This document shows positions 1 through 6,607 of a stretch of DNA of 6,866 nt, piece after piece. The first letter of the stretch is position 1; every line of letters begins with the position of its first letter. The stretch comes from Bacilli bacterium (GTDB taxonomy: Bacteria > Bacillota_I > Bacilli_A > RFN20 > CAG-288), in the NCBI GenBank assembly GCA_900770925.1, contig CAAGLY010000035.1:1-6866 (forward strand), in the 5' to 3' direction. A model generated the notes under the pieces. The model was not told the origin of the DNA. It saw only the letters and a list, made by a program, of their open reading frames with translations, and did no database searches. The translations under genes and the position numbers were made by a program.

Positions 1-64
1 ACTAAATCGGATAGTTTTTCGAAATTTTCGTTCTTGATTCAGGATGCTCAGGTTTTGTTCGCTA

Positions 65-73
65 TGGTAAAAT
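65..73 (+). promoter_or_regulatory. Extended -10 promoter of the yfhO operon, probably leaderless
   Basis: TGG followed by TAAAAT (68-73) makes an extended -10 element (TGn before the hexamer). I see no good -35 about 17 bases upstream. Counting the hexamer as -12 to -7 puts +1 at base 80, the A of the start ATG. There is no Shine-Dalgarno sequence in 60-79. Bases 1-64 hold no gene that I can support, only a short CGAAA/TTTCG inverted repeat (20-30). Confidence 0.55.
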
Positions 74-79
74 CTTTAC

Positions 80-2926
80 ATGCAGAACATTTCATTGACA
101 AAAGTATCTGAAAAGTCTCGTTCAGTCATCCAGTGGGTTAGGTTTTCCTTGTTCTTAATTGCTGCTTTTTCTATTCCTCTTGGATTATCAATCCTCATTC
201 TGAAGCAGGCCGGTTTCTATCCTTTTGATCCAAACGGGTTTACCATTATCTCCATCGACTTTCAGAGCCAGTATATTTCCTACCTCCGCTACTTCCGGAA
301 CCTATTGATCAATCATAATTCCTTTATCTATACCACATCGAAGACATTCGGAGGCGATTTCCTATCCTTATATACTTATTATCTAGCCTCTCCCTTTAAT
401 TTCTTCCTTCCTTTGATTGCGGAAGAGGATATTCCTTTCTTTAGGTTAAGGACAGACTGCGTAAAGAGGGCTTTTGCCTCTTCCTTCTTCTATTTATTCT
501 GCCGATTCCATTTCCATAAGGATTCCCTTCTTTATGTCGGACTTTCTATCGGCTATGGCAGGAGGAGCTACTTCTTCGTTTATGCTTCTAATTTCAGGTG
601 GCTTGATTCCTTAAGGTGGCTTCCTTTAGTCATTTTAGGATATGAATTCGTTAAAGAAGGCAAGCATCTCTATCTCTATCCGCTGATGGTCTGCGAGACT
701 AGGCTTGTCGGATGGTACTTAGGAGCGATGATCTGTCTTTTCCTCCTTCTCCTTTTTATTGCTGATTTTGTTTCCGTTGAACCGGATAAACGGAAAAAAG
801 AAGGACGTCCTTTCCTTTACCGTTTCTTCGTCTTTTCCTTAATCGGAGGATTAAGGGCAGGAATCCTCTGGATCCCGGCTTTCCTTCACTTCTCCGGAAC
901 AAAGGCAAACAGGTATAGGCCAAACAATGAATTTGCAAATCCTTTTGCCTTCTTTGCCGGATTTATCGAGAACGGATACTCAAATCCGGATAATATCAAA
1001 ATCAATTTCGGATTCAGGACGAGGTTTGTCGGAAGGGTACCGCTTGTTTTAGCTCAGCTCTTCTTCTTTAACAAAGGATATCCTTTAAGAAAGCGTCTTT
1101 CCTACCTTGTCTTATTCCTTATCTATGCTCTTGGATCCCTCGGCCGGATCTTTAACGCCCTTCTTCACGGAGGAAGAGAACCGACCTGGTTCCCCTGCCG
1201 CTATTCTTTTCTTATCGGATTCTTTGTCTGCTATCTTGCTTCCCTTCAGTTCACAAGCAAGGAAAAGACAAAGCTTTACGGATACATTCTTCCCGTTCTT
1301 ACCATGTCGGTTGTGCTGACCATCCTCTTCACGTCAAAGGACAAACTGAACGAAGGAACTACATTATCGATTCCAAGCCTTATTATCTATGTGGTTACCT
1401 TAGTTCTCTGCTTCGGAGCAGAGTTGACAAAGTACTTTAAACCGAAATGGACGAATTTTGCTCTTCCGATTCTTTCTCTCACTCTCTCTCCTTTAGCCTG
1501 TTATTCCTCCTACAGAGGTGCTAACCAGGTTGTTAAGACCAACGCAAAAAGCAACGAATACCAGAGTCAGTCTACCTACGAGAAAGACATCGCCTATCAG
1601 AAAGATGTCGACAACATCAAAGAGCTGGCAAAGGAAGATGACCCCTATCGCAGGGAAAGGACCTTCAACCGCCCTGGAAACTACAATGAAATCGATAACA
1701 ATCCGATGTTCTACTCCTATTCCGGACTTTCCCACTTCTCTTCCAATGAGAAAAAGTATGTGGAGGACTATAGGACCAAGCTCGGCTTCCAGTACAATTA
1801 TTATTCTGAAAGGCTTGACGGAGGCTCGACTCTCGGAGTCACGTCTCTTTTAGGACTCAAGTACTGGATCCATGAACCGGATAGATACAATACGAACCTT
1901 GCCCTGTATCCTTCAAATACCGACAACGGAATCAGGAAGAAACTGAGCTTAGAAGGAAGCAACGAGAATATCTCCTATTATCAGAACATCAAATCCCTTC
2001 CGCTAGGCTATTGCATCGCCCATCAGGATTCTACCTATATCGGCGAAGGAAAATATCTTGACGATACCGGGGAACGGGTTTACTGGTTTGATCAGTTCGA
2101 GTATCAGAACGAAATCTTCAAGGAGTTTGTCCCGTCTATCGGAGAGGGAGAAGACTGTGATGTCTATAAGCCGATTGAGTTAGTGAAGGCAAGCGGATCG
2201 GCTACTTTATCAGAGCAGGGAGAAGACGGCTACTATTACTTAAGCGGAAAGAAAGGAAACACCCTTTCCTTTACCTTCACTGTACCCGCTTCTGCCTACG
2301 GAAAGAACCTGTATAGGGGCGAGAAGCAGGAAGCCGAAAATCTTAACTGGTTCTTGGATGGCCGGTATAGGGAAATCAACACCTACTGGCATCAAGGTAT
2401 TCGCGGATTTAAGGACAACACCTCCCATCGTCACGCCTTAACGGTCACTTTGAAGGCCGACAGGGATAAGGTGAAAATCCGTCCTAGCGTCTGTTATGAA
2501 GATGATTCCCTTCTTTCTGACTATTTAGATGCCCTGAATTCCTGCAGCACCAAGATCAAGGAAGTAAAGGGAACCACTTACTACGGCTATAAGGGAGCCT
2601 TTATTAAGAGCGGAAATCAGGACTTCCTGTTTACCCTTCCTTATGAAAGCGGAATCTCTATCCGTGTTGACGGGAAAAAGAGAAAGCTAGTCACGCGATG
2701 GAACATTTTTTCCGCTGTTGATCTGACTGGGCTAGAAGACGGGGAGCACACCATTGAAATCCGTTATACCGATAACGGATTCAGAGTCGGAATCCTTGTG
2801 AGTGTATTCTCTCTTCTCTGTTTAGGCGCTGTGTTAATTATTCTGCCGAAGTTTCTCTTTGTGAAAGGAGAGAACCCGGAGAGCAGGTATGAGCGGAGGA
2901 AAAAGAAATATGAGCATCGCCAATAG
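80..2926 (+). CDS. yfhO: YfhO-family polytopic membrane glycosyltransferase
   Basis: This is a large membrane protein of 948 residues, slightly longer than Bacillus YfhO (about 860). Family knowledge: YfhO proteins are GT-C-like and move a sugar from a polyprenyl-phosphate carrier to lipoteichoic acid or similar surface polymers. The N-terminal half is a series of hydrophobic helices starting near residue 18. An acidic loop follows the first helix (SIDFQ, about 59-63), where GT-C enzymes usually keep the catalytic Asp. Family-like segments include NF-M-WLDSL-M-WLPL (residues 172-182), LHGG..TWFPCRYSF (about 365-380) and YR-M-E (524-527) before the extracellular domain (about 480-900). That domain contains LLGLKYWI and VDGKK...GEHTIEIRY. 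A last helix (about 903-927) precedes a basic tail. It has 25 AGG and only 4 internal ATG codons; with AGG as Met the helices lose their buried charges. It is the first gene of the operon, and the start has no ribosome site. Confidence 0.9.
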   Translation: MQNISLTKVSEKSRSVIQWVRFSLFLIAAFSIPLGLSILILKQAGFYPFDPNGFTIISIDFQSQYISYLRYFRNLLINHNSFIYTTSKTFGGDFLSLYTYYLASPFNFFLPLIAEEDIPFFRLRTDCVKRAFASSFFYLFCRFHFHKDSLLYVGLSIGYGRRSYFFVYASNFRWLDSLRWLPLVILGYEFVKEGKHLYLYPLMVCETRLVGWYLGAMICLFLLLLFIADFVSVEPDKRKKEGRPFLYRFFVFSLIGGLRAGILWIPAFLHFSGTKANRYRPNNEFANPFAFFAGFIENGYSNPDNIKINFGFRTRFVGRVPLVLAQLFFFNKGYPLRKRLSYLVLFLIYALGSLGRIFNALLHGGREPTWFPCRYSFLIGFFVCYLASLQFTSKEKTKLYGYILPVLTMSVVLTILFTSKDKLNEGTTLSIPSLIIYVVTLVLCFGAELTKYFKPKWTNFALPILSLTLSPLACYSSYRGANQVVKTNAKSNEYQSQSTYEKDIAYQKDVDNIKELAKEDDPYRRERTFNRPGNYNEIDNNPMFYSYSGLSHFSSNEKKYVEDYRTKLGFQYNYYSERLDGGSTLGVTSLLGLKYWIHEPDRYNTNLALYPSNTDNGIRKKLSLEGSNENISYYQNIKSLPLGYCIAHQDSTYIGEGKYLDDTGERVYWFDQFEYQNEIFKEFVPSIGEGEDCDVYKPIELVKASGSATLSEQGEDGYYYLSGKKGNTLSFTFTVPASAYGKNLYRGEKQEAENLNWFLDGRYREINTYWHQGIRGFKDNTSHRHALTVTLKADRDKVKIRPSVCYEDDSLLSDYLDALNSCSTKIKEVKGTTYYGYKGAFIKSGNQDFLFTLPYESGISIRVDGKKRKLVTRWNIFSAVDLTGLEDGEHTIEIRYTDNGFRVGILVSVFSLLCLGAVLIILPKFLFVKGENPESRYERRKKKYEHRQ
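2895..2899 (+). promoter_or_regulatory. Ribosome binding site deciding the GT-C gene start
   Basis: GGAGG lies inside the last codons of yfhO, 10 nt before the ATG at 2910. That is the same spacing as at the next gene. An in-frame ATG at 2889 lies upstream of this site and lacks a comparable one, so 2910 is the preferred start. The AGG codon at 2897 in yfhO is part of this site and may be kept for that reason rather than for its residue. Confidence 0.75.
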
Positions 2927-4271
2927 GAAAGAAAAAGCAAAGACGGCTAAAGGAAAAGCATCTTCCTTTAGGACAAGATGGCGAAATCTGTTTCTTTCCT
3001 TCCTTTTCCGTCATTGGGAATGGATTATCTCAGCCATCATTTTAGCCTTAGGCCTATTTATCCGTTACCGGATCATCCTAAGGCCTTATGGTGATGTAAG
3101 GAATTTCCTCTTCCCCTGGGCAAGAGAAATCAAATCCTTAGGGTTTAAGAATTTCTATAAAGTACAGGATGCGAATTACTCCACCTTCTATCTCTTCTTC
3201 CTGGGCTTGATATCCTTGCTCCCCTCTTCACCTACCATGAACATTTCCGGATATACGTTTGAAAAATACTGGATGATTGGACTAAAGAGTGCAAACTATG
3301 TCTTTGATATCCTTTTAGCACTCGGTGTCTTCTTCCTTTTAAGACAGCTGACAGACAGACGCAATCTGCCCTACTTAGGAGCCTGGATCACCTTCCTTCT
3401 CCCTGTTCAATTGAGGAACTCTGCCCTATGGGGACAATGCGACAATTTCTGGACCTGCGCAATTATCTGGTCTCTGTATTTCCTATTAAAGAAAGAAGAT
3501 GGATGGAGCTGGTTCTTAATCGGAGTCGGAATATCGGTTAAAATCCACAGGATCTTCGTCCTTCCTCTCTACGTTTACTTCTGGCTAAAGCGGAAGACGT
3601 CATTCTATAAGGTTGCTTACGCCCTAATCGGTTTCCTGCTTACCTGTCTTCCTGCTTTCTTCTGCGGAGCATCTTTTAAAGAAGTCTTTGGCTTCATGGG
3701 CTCTCAGGTAGGAACCTATAACCAGCTGAATCTCGGCTGTGCAAACAGGTGGCAGTTCTTCTACTCTTTCTCCGGAGAAGACTTAGATATCATCAACAAG
3801 GGATCTGTCTATATTGCCCTTGGCTTAATTGCTCTCTGCTTCTTAGTTGTCCTCTATCACAATCCGGACAGGGAAGATAAGACTTCCTTCATCTTAGTCT
3901 GTGCCTTTTTAGTCAATGCGGTTCCTTTCTTCCTGCCCCATAGGCATGAGCGCTATTTTTATTCCTTAGACATCTTTGCCCTTCTTTACTGCCTTACGGC
4001 AAAGAAGGATTACTTCCTTCTTCTCTTAACGCAGGCGAGCGGAAACATTGCCTACTTCCACTACAGGTCAAGATTCGAGCAGCACTTCATTCCTGCCTTA
4101 GGAGATAGTTCAGTCACTATCGCTGCTGCGATTAACCTCTTTGTCCTTGCCTTCCTTCTCTATCGGATCAGGAAACAGAAGAAAGGAAGGAGTTTGAAGG
4201 AAGAGGGAGAAAATAGGAGAATCAGGCTGATCAACGAAAAGCAGAAAAGCGATAATATTAGCAAGGAATAG
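2910..4271 (+). CDS. GT-C superfamily polytopic glycosyltransferase
   Basis: This is a membrane protein of 453 residues (460 if translation starts at 2889) with about ten hydrophobic helices and basic ends. After the first helix comes PYGDV-M-NFLFPW (59-69); Asp62 in this first outside loop is the likely catalytic acid by analogy with GT-C enzymes. Next are L-M-NSALWGQCDN (168-179) and VKIH-M-IFVLP (about 210-219). Near the C-terminus is LPH-M-HERYFY (342-351), a signature of GT39/GT87-like bacterial membrane glycosyltransferases, which normally has Met at that place. Here the codon is AGG (3942), while the adjacent Arg is CGC. The family uses polyprenyl-linked sugars as donors; the acceptor cannot be read from sequence. 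The gene overlaps yfhO by 17 bases and is followed 14 bases later by the GT2 gene that probably makes its donor. It has 14 AGG codons. Confidence 0.82.
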   Translation: MSIANRKEKAKTAKGKASSFRTRWRNLFLSFLFRHWEWIISAIILALGLFIRYRIILRPYGDVRNFLFPWAREIKSLGFKNFYKVQDANYSTFYLFFLGLISLLPSSPTMNISGYTFEKYWMIGLKSANYVFDILLALGVFFLLRQLTDRRNLPYLGAWITFLLPVQLRNSALWGQCDNFWTCAIIWSLYFLLKKEDGWSWFLIGVGISVKIHRIFVLPLYVYFWLKRKTSFYKVAYALIGFLLTCLPAFFCGASFKEVFGFMGSQVGTYNQLNLGCANRWQFFYSFSGEDLDIINKGSVYIALGLIALCFLVVLYHNPDREDKTSFILVCAFLVNAVPFFLPHRHERYFYSLDIFALLYCLTAKKDYFLLLLTQASGNIAYFHYRSRFEQHFIPALGDSSVTIAAAINLFVLAFLLYRIRKQKKGRSLKEEGENRRIRLINEKQKSDNISKE

Positions 4272-4275
4272 GAGG
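4270..4275 (+). promoter_or_regulatory. Ribosome binding site of the GT2 gene
   Basis: AGGAGG begins inside the TAG stop codon of the GT-C gene (4269-4271) and sits 10 nt before the ATG at 4286. This suggests translational coupling. It shows that this organism uses Shine-Dalgarno initiation for genes inside operons. Confidence 0.85.
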
Positions 4276-4285
4276 CAATATAGAA

Positions 4286-5248
4286 ATGGAAACTGTAACG
4301 ATTGTTACGCCGTGCTACAACGAAGAAGCAACGATTGAAATCTTCCTGAAGACGCTTGATCCGATAGTCCATAACATTGAAGGCTATCAGTTCGAGTACC
4401 TCTTTGTAAATGATGGCTCTAAGGATAAGACCTTATCGGTGTTAGAAGAACAATATAAAAAACGGAACGATATCACGATTGTCAACGAAACCCGTAACTT
4501 CGGGCAGGAACCTGCCCTTTATGCGGGATTAAAGAGCGCTAAGGGAGACTATGTCATCTGCAGGGACTGCGATTTACAGGACAATCCTTCGATTCTTCCT
4601 CAGATCTGCGCCAAATTCTCTCAAGGATACGACATCGTCAATCCGCACCGTGCAGACCGGAAGAAGGACTCCTTCTTTAAACGGACAACGGCAGCAATGT
4701 TCTATAACTTCATCAACAAAGTAGAAGGAAGAGAGGTCTTCCCGAGAAATGTTAATCTCTTCCGCGGACTCTCGAGAAGAGCCGTCGATACCATCCTTGC
4801 CTTGCCGGAATCCGACCGCCATTTCAGGGTCGAATATGCCTATGTCGGACTGAAGACCGCAACCATCGATTTCGTCCGCGGCAAACGCAGTGCCGGGGAA
4901 AGCAAATACAATCTGAAGGCACTCTTCAACCATGCCTTCAATCAGCTTTCTTCCGGAACAAGCCGTCCTCTCTTCCTACCGATTCTTTTCGGAGCAGGAC
5001 TCACTTGCTTTAACGGACTTGGCTTCTTCGTCTTCCTGATTCTCTTTATCTTAGCTAACTGCTCCGTTCTCTACGGAGGATGGATCACGCCTCTTTTCAT
5101 TGTTTTCTCTATCTTCCTCGCTAGGTCTATCCTCAGGATTGTCAGGGGAGTCTCTATGCTCTATCAGCACAATATCTTACTGAATACGAGAAACCGACCG
5201 ACTTCCGTCATCGACTTTGTCAAACGCCCGGAAGACAAAGACAAATAA
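4286..5248 (+). CDS. GT2 polyprenyl-phosphate glycosyltransferase (CsbB/GtrB/DPM1-like)
   Basis: This 320-residue enzyme fits the family that transfers a sugar from a nucleotide donor to undecaprenyl phosphate on the inner membrane face. The GT-A fold starts at once with TPCYNEE (8-14). It continues with VNDGS (41-45), RNFGQEPALYAGL, the metal-binding DCD (94-96) inside VIC-M-DCDLQD, FRGLSRRAVD and RSAGESKY (201-208). Two transmembrane helices follow (about 229-257 and 266-292), then a basic tail with NRP. This two-helix shape is typical of CsbB and GtrB. The residue before DCD is AGG at 4562; the family consensus there is Met (MDADLQD), and Arg would be unexpected. Five AGG codons occur, three in the second helix. 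It is the last gene of the operon, and a terminator follows directly. The sugar is unknown; glucose or GlcNAc are the precedents. Confidence 0.9.
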   Translation: METVTIVTPCYNEEATIEIFLKTLDPIVHNIEGYQFEYLFVNDGSKDKTLSVLEEQYKKRNDITIVNETRNFGQEPALYAGLKSAKGDYVICRDCDLQDNPSILPQICAKFSQGYDIVNPHRADRKKDSFFKRTTAAMFYNFINKVEGREVFPRNVNLFRGLSRRAVDTILALPESDRHFRVEYAYVGLKTATIDFVRGKRSAGESKYNLKALFNHAFNQLSSGTSRPLFLPILFGAGLTCFNGLGFFVFLILFILANCSVLYGGWITPLFIVFSIFLARSILRIVRGVSMLYQHNILLNTRNRPTSVIDFVKRPEDKDK

Positions 5249-5253
5249 AATAG

Positions 5254-5300
5254 GCCTGTTCCTTAGCTCCTTATCCGTAAGGTAGCGGGAACAGGCTTTT
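5254..5300 (+). terminator. Long bidirectional terminator of the yfhO operon
   Basis: A 9-bp perfect stem (5254-5262 with 5288-5296, GCCTGTTCC/GGAACAGGC) continues inward through GCT/AGC and CCTTA/TAAGG to a TCCG loop. It is followed by TTTT. It starts 5 bases after the GT2 stop codon. Read on the minus strand it is followed by ATTTTATTT, so it may also stop transcription coming from tRNA-Gly. Confidence 0.85.
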
Positions 5301-5309
5301 CCTGATACG

Positions 5310-5331
5310 AAAAAAACCCGGTCTAGCCGGG
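5310..5331 (-). terminator. Intrinsic terminator of tRNA-Gly
   Basis: On the minus strand CCCGG-CTAGA-CCGGG is followed by seven T residues, a compact strong terminator just 13 bases past the tRNA CCA end. On the plus strand the same hairpin is followed by TATTCTTTTT and could serve as a second stop for the operon. Confidence 0.88.
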
Positions 5332-5344
5332 CTATTCTTTTTAA

Positions 5345-5418
5345 TGGAGCAGGCGACGGGAATCGAACCCGCATGATCAGCTTGGAAGGCTGAAGTTCTA
5401 CCACTGAACTACGCCTGC
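5345..5418 (-). tRNA. tRNA-Gly (anticodon TCC)
   Basis: A complete 74-nt cloverleaf with encoded CCA. The acceptor stem is GCAGGCG/CGCCTGC with discriminator T. The D arm is GTTC..GAAC. The anticodon stem TCAGC/GCTGA carries loop CTTCCAA, and the T loop is TTCGATT. It reads GGA and probably other GGN codons. It lies between two convergent transcription units, 54 bases past the gtrA-like stop on the same strand, with its own promoter and terminator. Confidence 0.97.
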
Positions 5419-5435
5419 AACTCAGCGCGAAAATA

Positions 5436-5464
5436 ATTATAGAGGGTCAGGCGCTGATTTTCAA
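5436..5464 (-). promoter_or_regulatory. Promoter of tRNA-Gly
   Basis: On the minus strand TTGAAA (5464-5459) and TATAAT (5441-5436) are separated by exactly 17 bases, a near-consensus sigma-A promoter. Predicted +1 is near 5429, about 11 bases before the mature tRNA. A 7-bp inverted repeat TCAGCGC/GCGCTGA (5422-5428 and 5451-5457) brackets the -10 box; whether it matters is unknown. Confidence 0.85.
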
Positions 5465-5472
5465 GAGGAAAT

Positions 5473-6432
5473 TTAACGATAAATAAGGATTTTCCGGGTG
5501 ATGTAATTAAAGACCATGACAATTAAGGTACGGATGACAAAACAGACCGGATAGGAGAGGAAGCTGATTCCCTTTTTCAGATTCAGAAAGTCATAGAAAA
5601 AGTACTGTAATCCGATGCCGATAAAGAGACCGACGATTGCAAGGCCAAGGAAGTAGACGATGCCGATCCAGGATTTCGAGAAGTTCGACTTTGCAGCCTT
5701 GTAGACCATGAAGGTAGACCTTAGGTAGTTGATGACAACACCGACGGCAAATCCCATGGCAGTAGATAAACCGGTTACATATCCGGCTGTCGAGCCTTTA
5801 AAGACGGAGAACTGGAAGAGCCTGGTGGTCAGGAAGTCGAAGACGGAAGCAACTAATCCGACAAGGGCGAAACGGAAGATTTCCCAGAAGAGAAGGTTAG
5901 AGTAGGTTCTCTGTTCCCTATAGAGCTTATAAATCAGGAATAGGTATGTGCAGACACAGAGAGAAGTAAAGAGAATGGTGATATCCCGGCTGAGTCCGAA
6001 TCCGTCCAGGAAGATATCGAAGACGACAAAGGCTAAGACACCGAATAGATCAAGAATGATCCTAGCAATCAGCCACTTTCCTTTTTTCCCGATTTTCGGT
6101 CTTAATCCGCTCGGACGGATAAGGTAAAAGAGAAGGAAGAGGGCTAAACCGCAGATGAATCCGGCAAAAACCGAGTAATTGACAAAGGAAAGGGAAAACT
6201 CAAGAGTCTTATTGGCAGAGTAGGTGATGGACTTTAAGTCATCTGCCTTCGGAGAAAAGAGGGAGAGATGGTATAAGCCGAGCCTAGAGAAGGAAATAAA
6301 GAGGATAATCCTGATGGTCGAAAAAGCTTCCTGTACGTGGCTTCTTGTTGTCTTACGTAAATACGGAGAAGGAGCAACGGGCTCTTTTTTTTCATCCTTT
6401 TTGTTAAAGGGATTGAATTTCTGTAAATCCAT
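5473..6432 (-). CDS. GtrA-domain membrane protein with extra N-terminal helices
   Basis: This is a 319-residue membrane protein. The C-terminal part (about 184-319) looks like a GtrA/GtcA domain of four helices: FRFALVGLVASVFDFLTT-M-L, then VVINYL-M-STFMVY, and at the end FNYITRKILIYR. GtrA proteins are thought to flip polyprenyl-phosphate sugars across the membrane for a GT2/YfhO-type pathway, which fits the neighbouring operon. Ordinary GtrA proteins are about 120-150 residues. Here a basic N-terminus and four further helices (about 36-58, 82-105, 121-143, 151-171) are added, and I do not recognise this part. There are six AGG codons, all in or next to hydrophobic segments, and three internal ATG. 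The gene faces the operon and has its own promoter. No clear terminator separates it from tRNA-Gly, so read-through is possible. Confidence 0.82.
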   Translation of the reverse strand: MDLQKFNPFNKKDEKKEPVAPSPYLRKTTRSHVQEAFSTIRIILFISFSRLGLYHLSLFSPKADDLKSITYSANKTLEFSLSFVNYSVFAGFICGLALFLLFYLIRPSGLRPKIGKKGKWLIARIILDLFGVLAFVVFDIFLDGFGLSRDITILFTSLCVCTYLFLIYKLYREQRTYSNLLFWEIFRFALVGLVASVFDFLTTRLFQFSVFKGSTAGYVTGLSTAMGFAVGVVINYLRSTFMVYKAAKSNFSKSWIGIVYFLGLAIVGLFIGIGLQYFFYDFLNLKKGISFLSYPVCFVIRTLIVMVFNYITRKILIYR

Positions 6433-6438
6433 GGGACT

Positions 6439-6467
6439 ATTTTATCCTTTTTCCTAATTGATGAAAA
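6439..6467 (-). promoter_or_regulatory. Promoter of the gtrA-like gene, probably leaderless
   Basis: On the minus strand TTTTCA (6467-6462) and TAAAAT (6444-6439) are 17 bases apart. Taking the -10 box as -12 to -7 puts +1 at 6432, the A of the ATG, the same geometry as for yfhO. The only Shine-Dalgarno-like bases (AGGA, overlapping the -10 box) would be 12 nt from the ATG, and would not be in the RNA if transcription starts as predicted. Confidence 0.6.
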
Positions 6468-6495
6468 GAAAACCTTTCTTCTTTAATTATTCTGT

Positions 6496-6504
6496 TGATA
6501 TAAT
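6496..6504 (+). promoter_or_regulatory. Extended -10 promoter of tRNA-Ser
   Basis: TGA plus a perfect TATAAT (6499-6504) forms an extended -10 element; the -35 region is weak (T-rich near 6475-6481). Predicted +1 is near 6511, giving a 7-nt leader before the mature tRNA. It is back to back with the gtrA-like promoter. Confidence 0.8.
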
Positions 6505-6517
6505 AGTTAGGCGTTCC

Positions 6518-6607
6518 GGAGCGATACCCAAGAGGCTGAAGGGGCCGGTTTCGAAAACCAGTAGGGGACAATATCCCGCCAGAGTTCAAATCTCTGTCGC
6601 TCCGCCA
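6518..6607 (+). tRNA. tRNA-Ser (anticodon CGA)
   Basis: A complete 90-nt class II tRNA with encoded CCA. The acceptor stem is GGAGCGA/TCGCTCC with discriminator G. The D stem is CCC/GGG, and the anticodon loop TTCGAAA has CGA at 6552-6554. A long variable arm (about 6562-6579) follows, then T arm CAGAG-TTCAAAT-CTCTG. It reads TCG. The anticodon stem has a C-A mismatch at 28-42 (6546 with 6560), where the usual bacterial tRNA-Ser(CGA) has a pair. Confidence 0.96.

Larger units (their letters stand above)
80..6432. other. Genetic-code recoding: AGG read as Met in all four protein genes
   Basis: In-frame AGG codons number 25 in the YfhO gene, 14 in the GT-C gene, 5 in the GT2 gene and 6 in the gtrA-like gene. 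Internal ATG codons number only 4, 3, 2 and 3. Read as Arg, the AGGs put charge into transmembrane helices (codons at 596, 614, 854, 3549, 5123, 5135 and 5144) and break family motifs (3942, 4562). Read as Met, the motifs are restored and Met content becomes normal (about 3% in YfhO instead of about 0.5%). Arginines expected from the families are CGN or AGA: CGC in HERYF, CGC in CRYSF, CGA in the GT2 NRP. All four chosen starts are ATG. The cognate tRNA is not in this window. Confidence 0.93.

Noticed and set aside
440..620. Arg residues in YfhO membrane helices as evidence of a decaying gene or sequencing errors
   Set aside because: All the misplaced residues are the single codon AGG, the frame is intact for 948 codons, and the same pattern appears in three other intact genes. 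Recoding explains it better.
2889..2909. Upstream ATG at 2889 as the GT-C gene start
   Set aside because: The GGAGG site at 2895-2899 lies after it and is spaced 10 nt from the ATG at 2910, the same spacing as at the GT2 gene.
5177..5404. A minus-strand open frame of 75 codons
   Set aside because: It is a shadow across the tRNA-Gly, two terminators and the end of the GT2 gene.
5422..5457. 7-bp inverted repeat around the tRNA-Gly -10 box as an operator
   Set aside because: One arm is upstream of and one at the transcription start, there is no known regulator nearby, and a single 7-bp repeat can be chance.
80..6432. Possible additional recoding of TGA, CGA or CGG
   Set aside because: No in-frame TGA occurs and Trp is always TGG. 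CGA and CGG fall at expected Arg positions (CGA in the GT2 NRP, CGG in FKRT), so they look standard.
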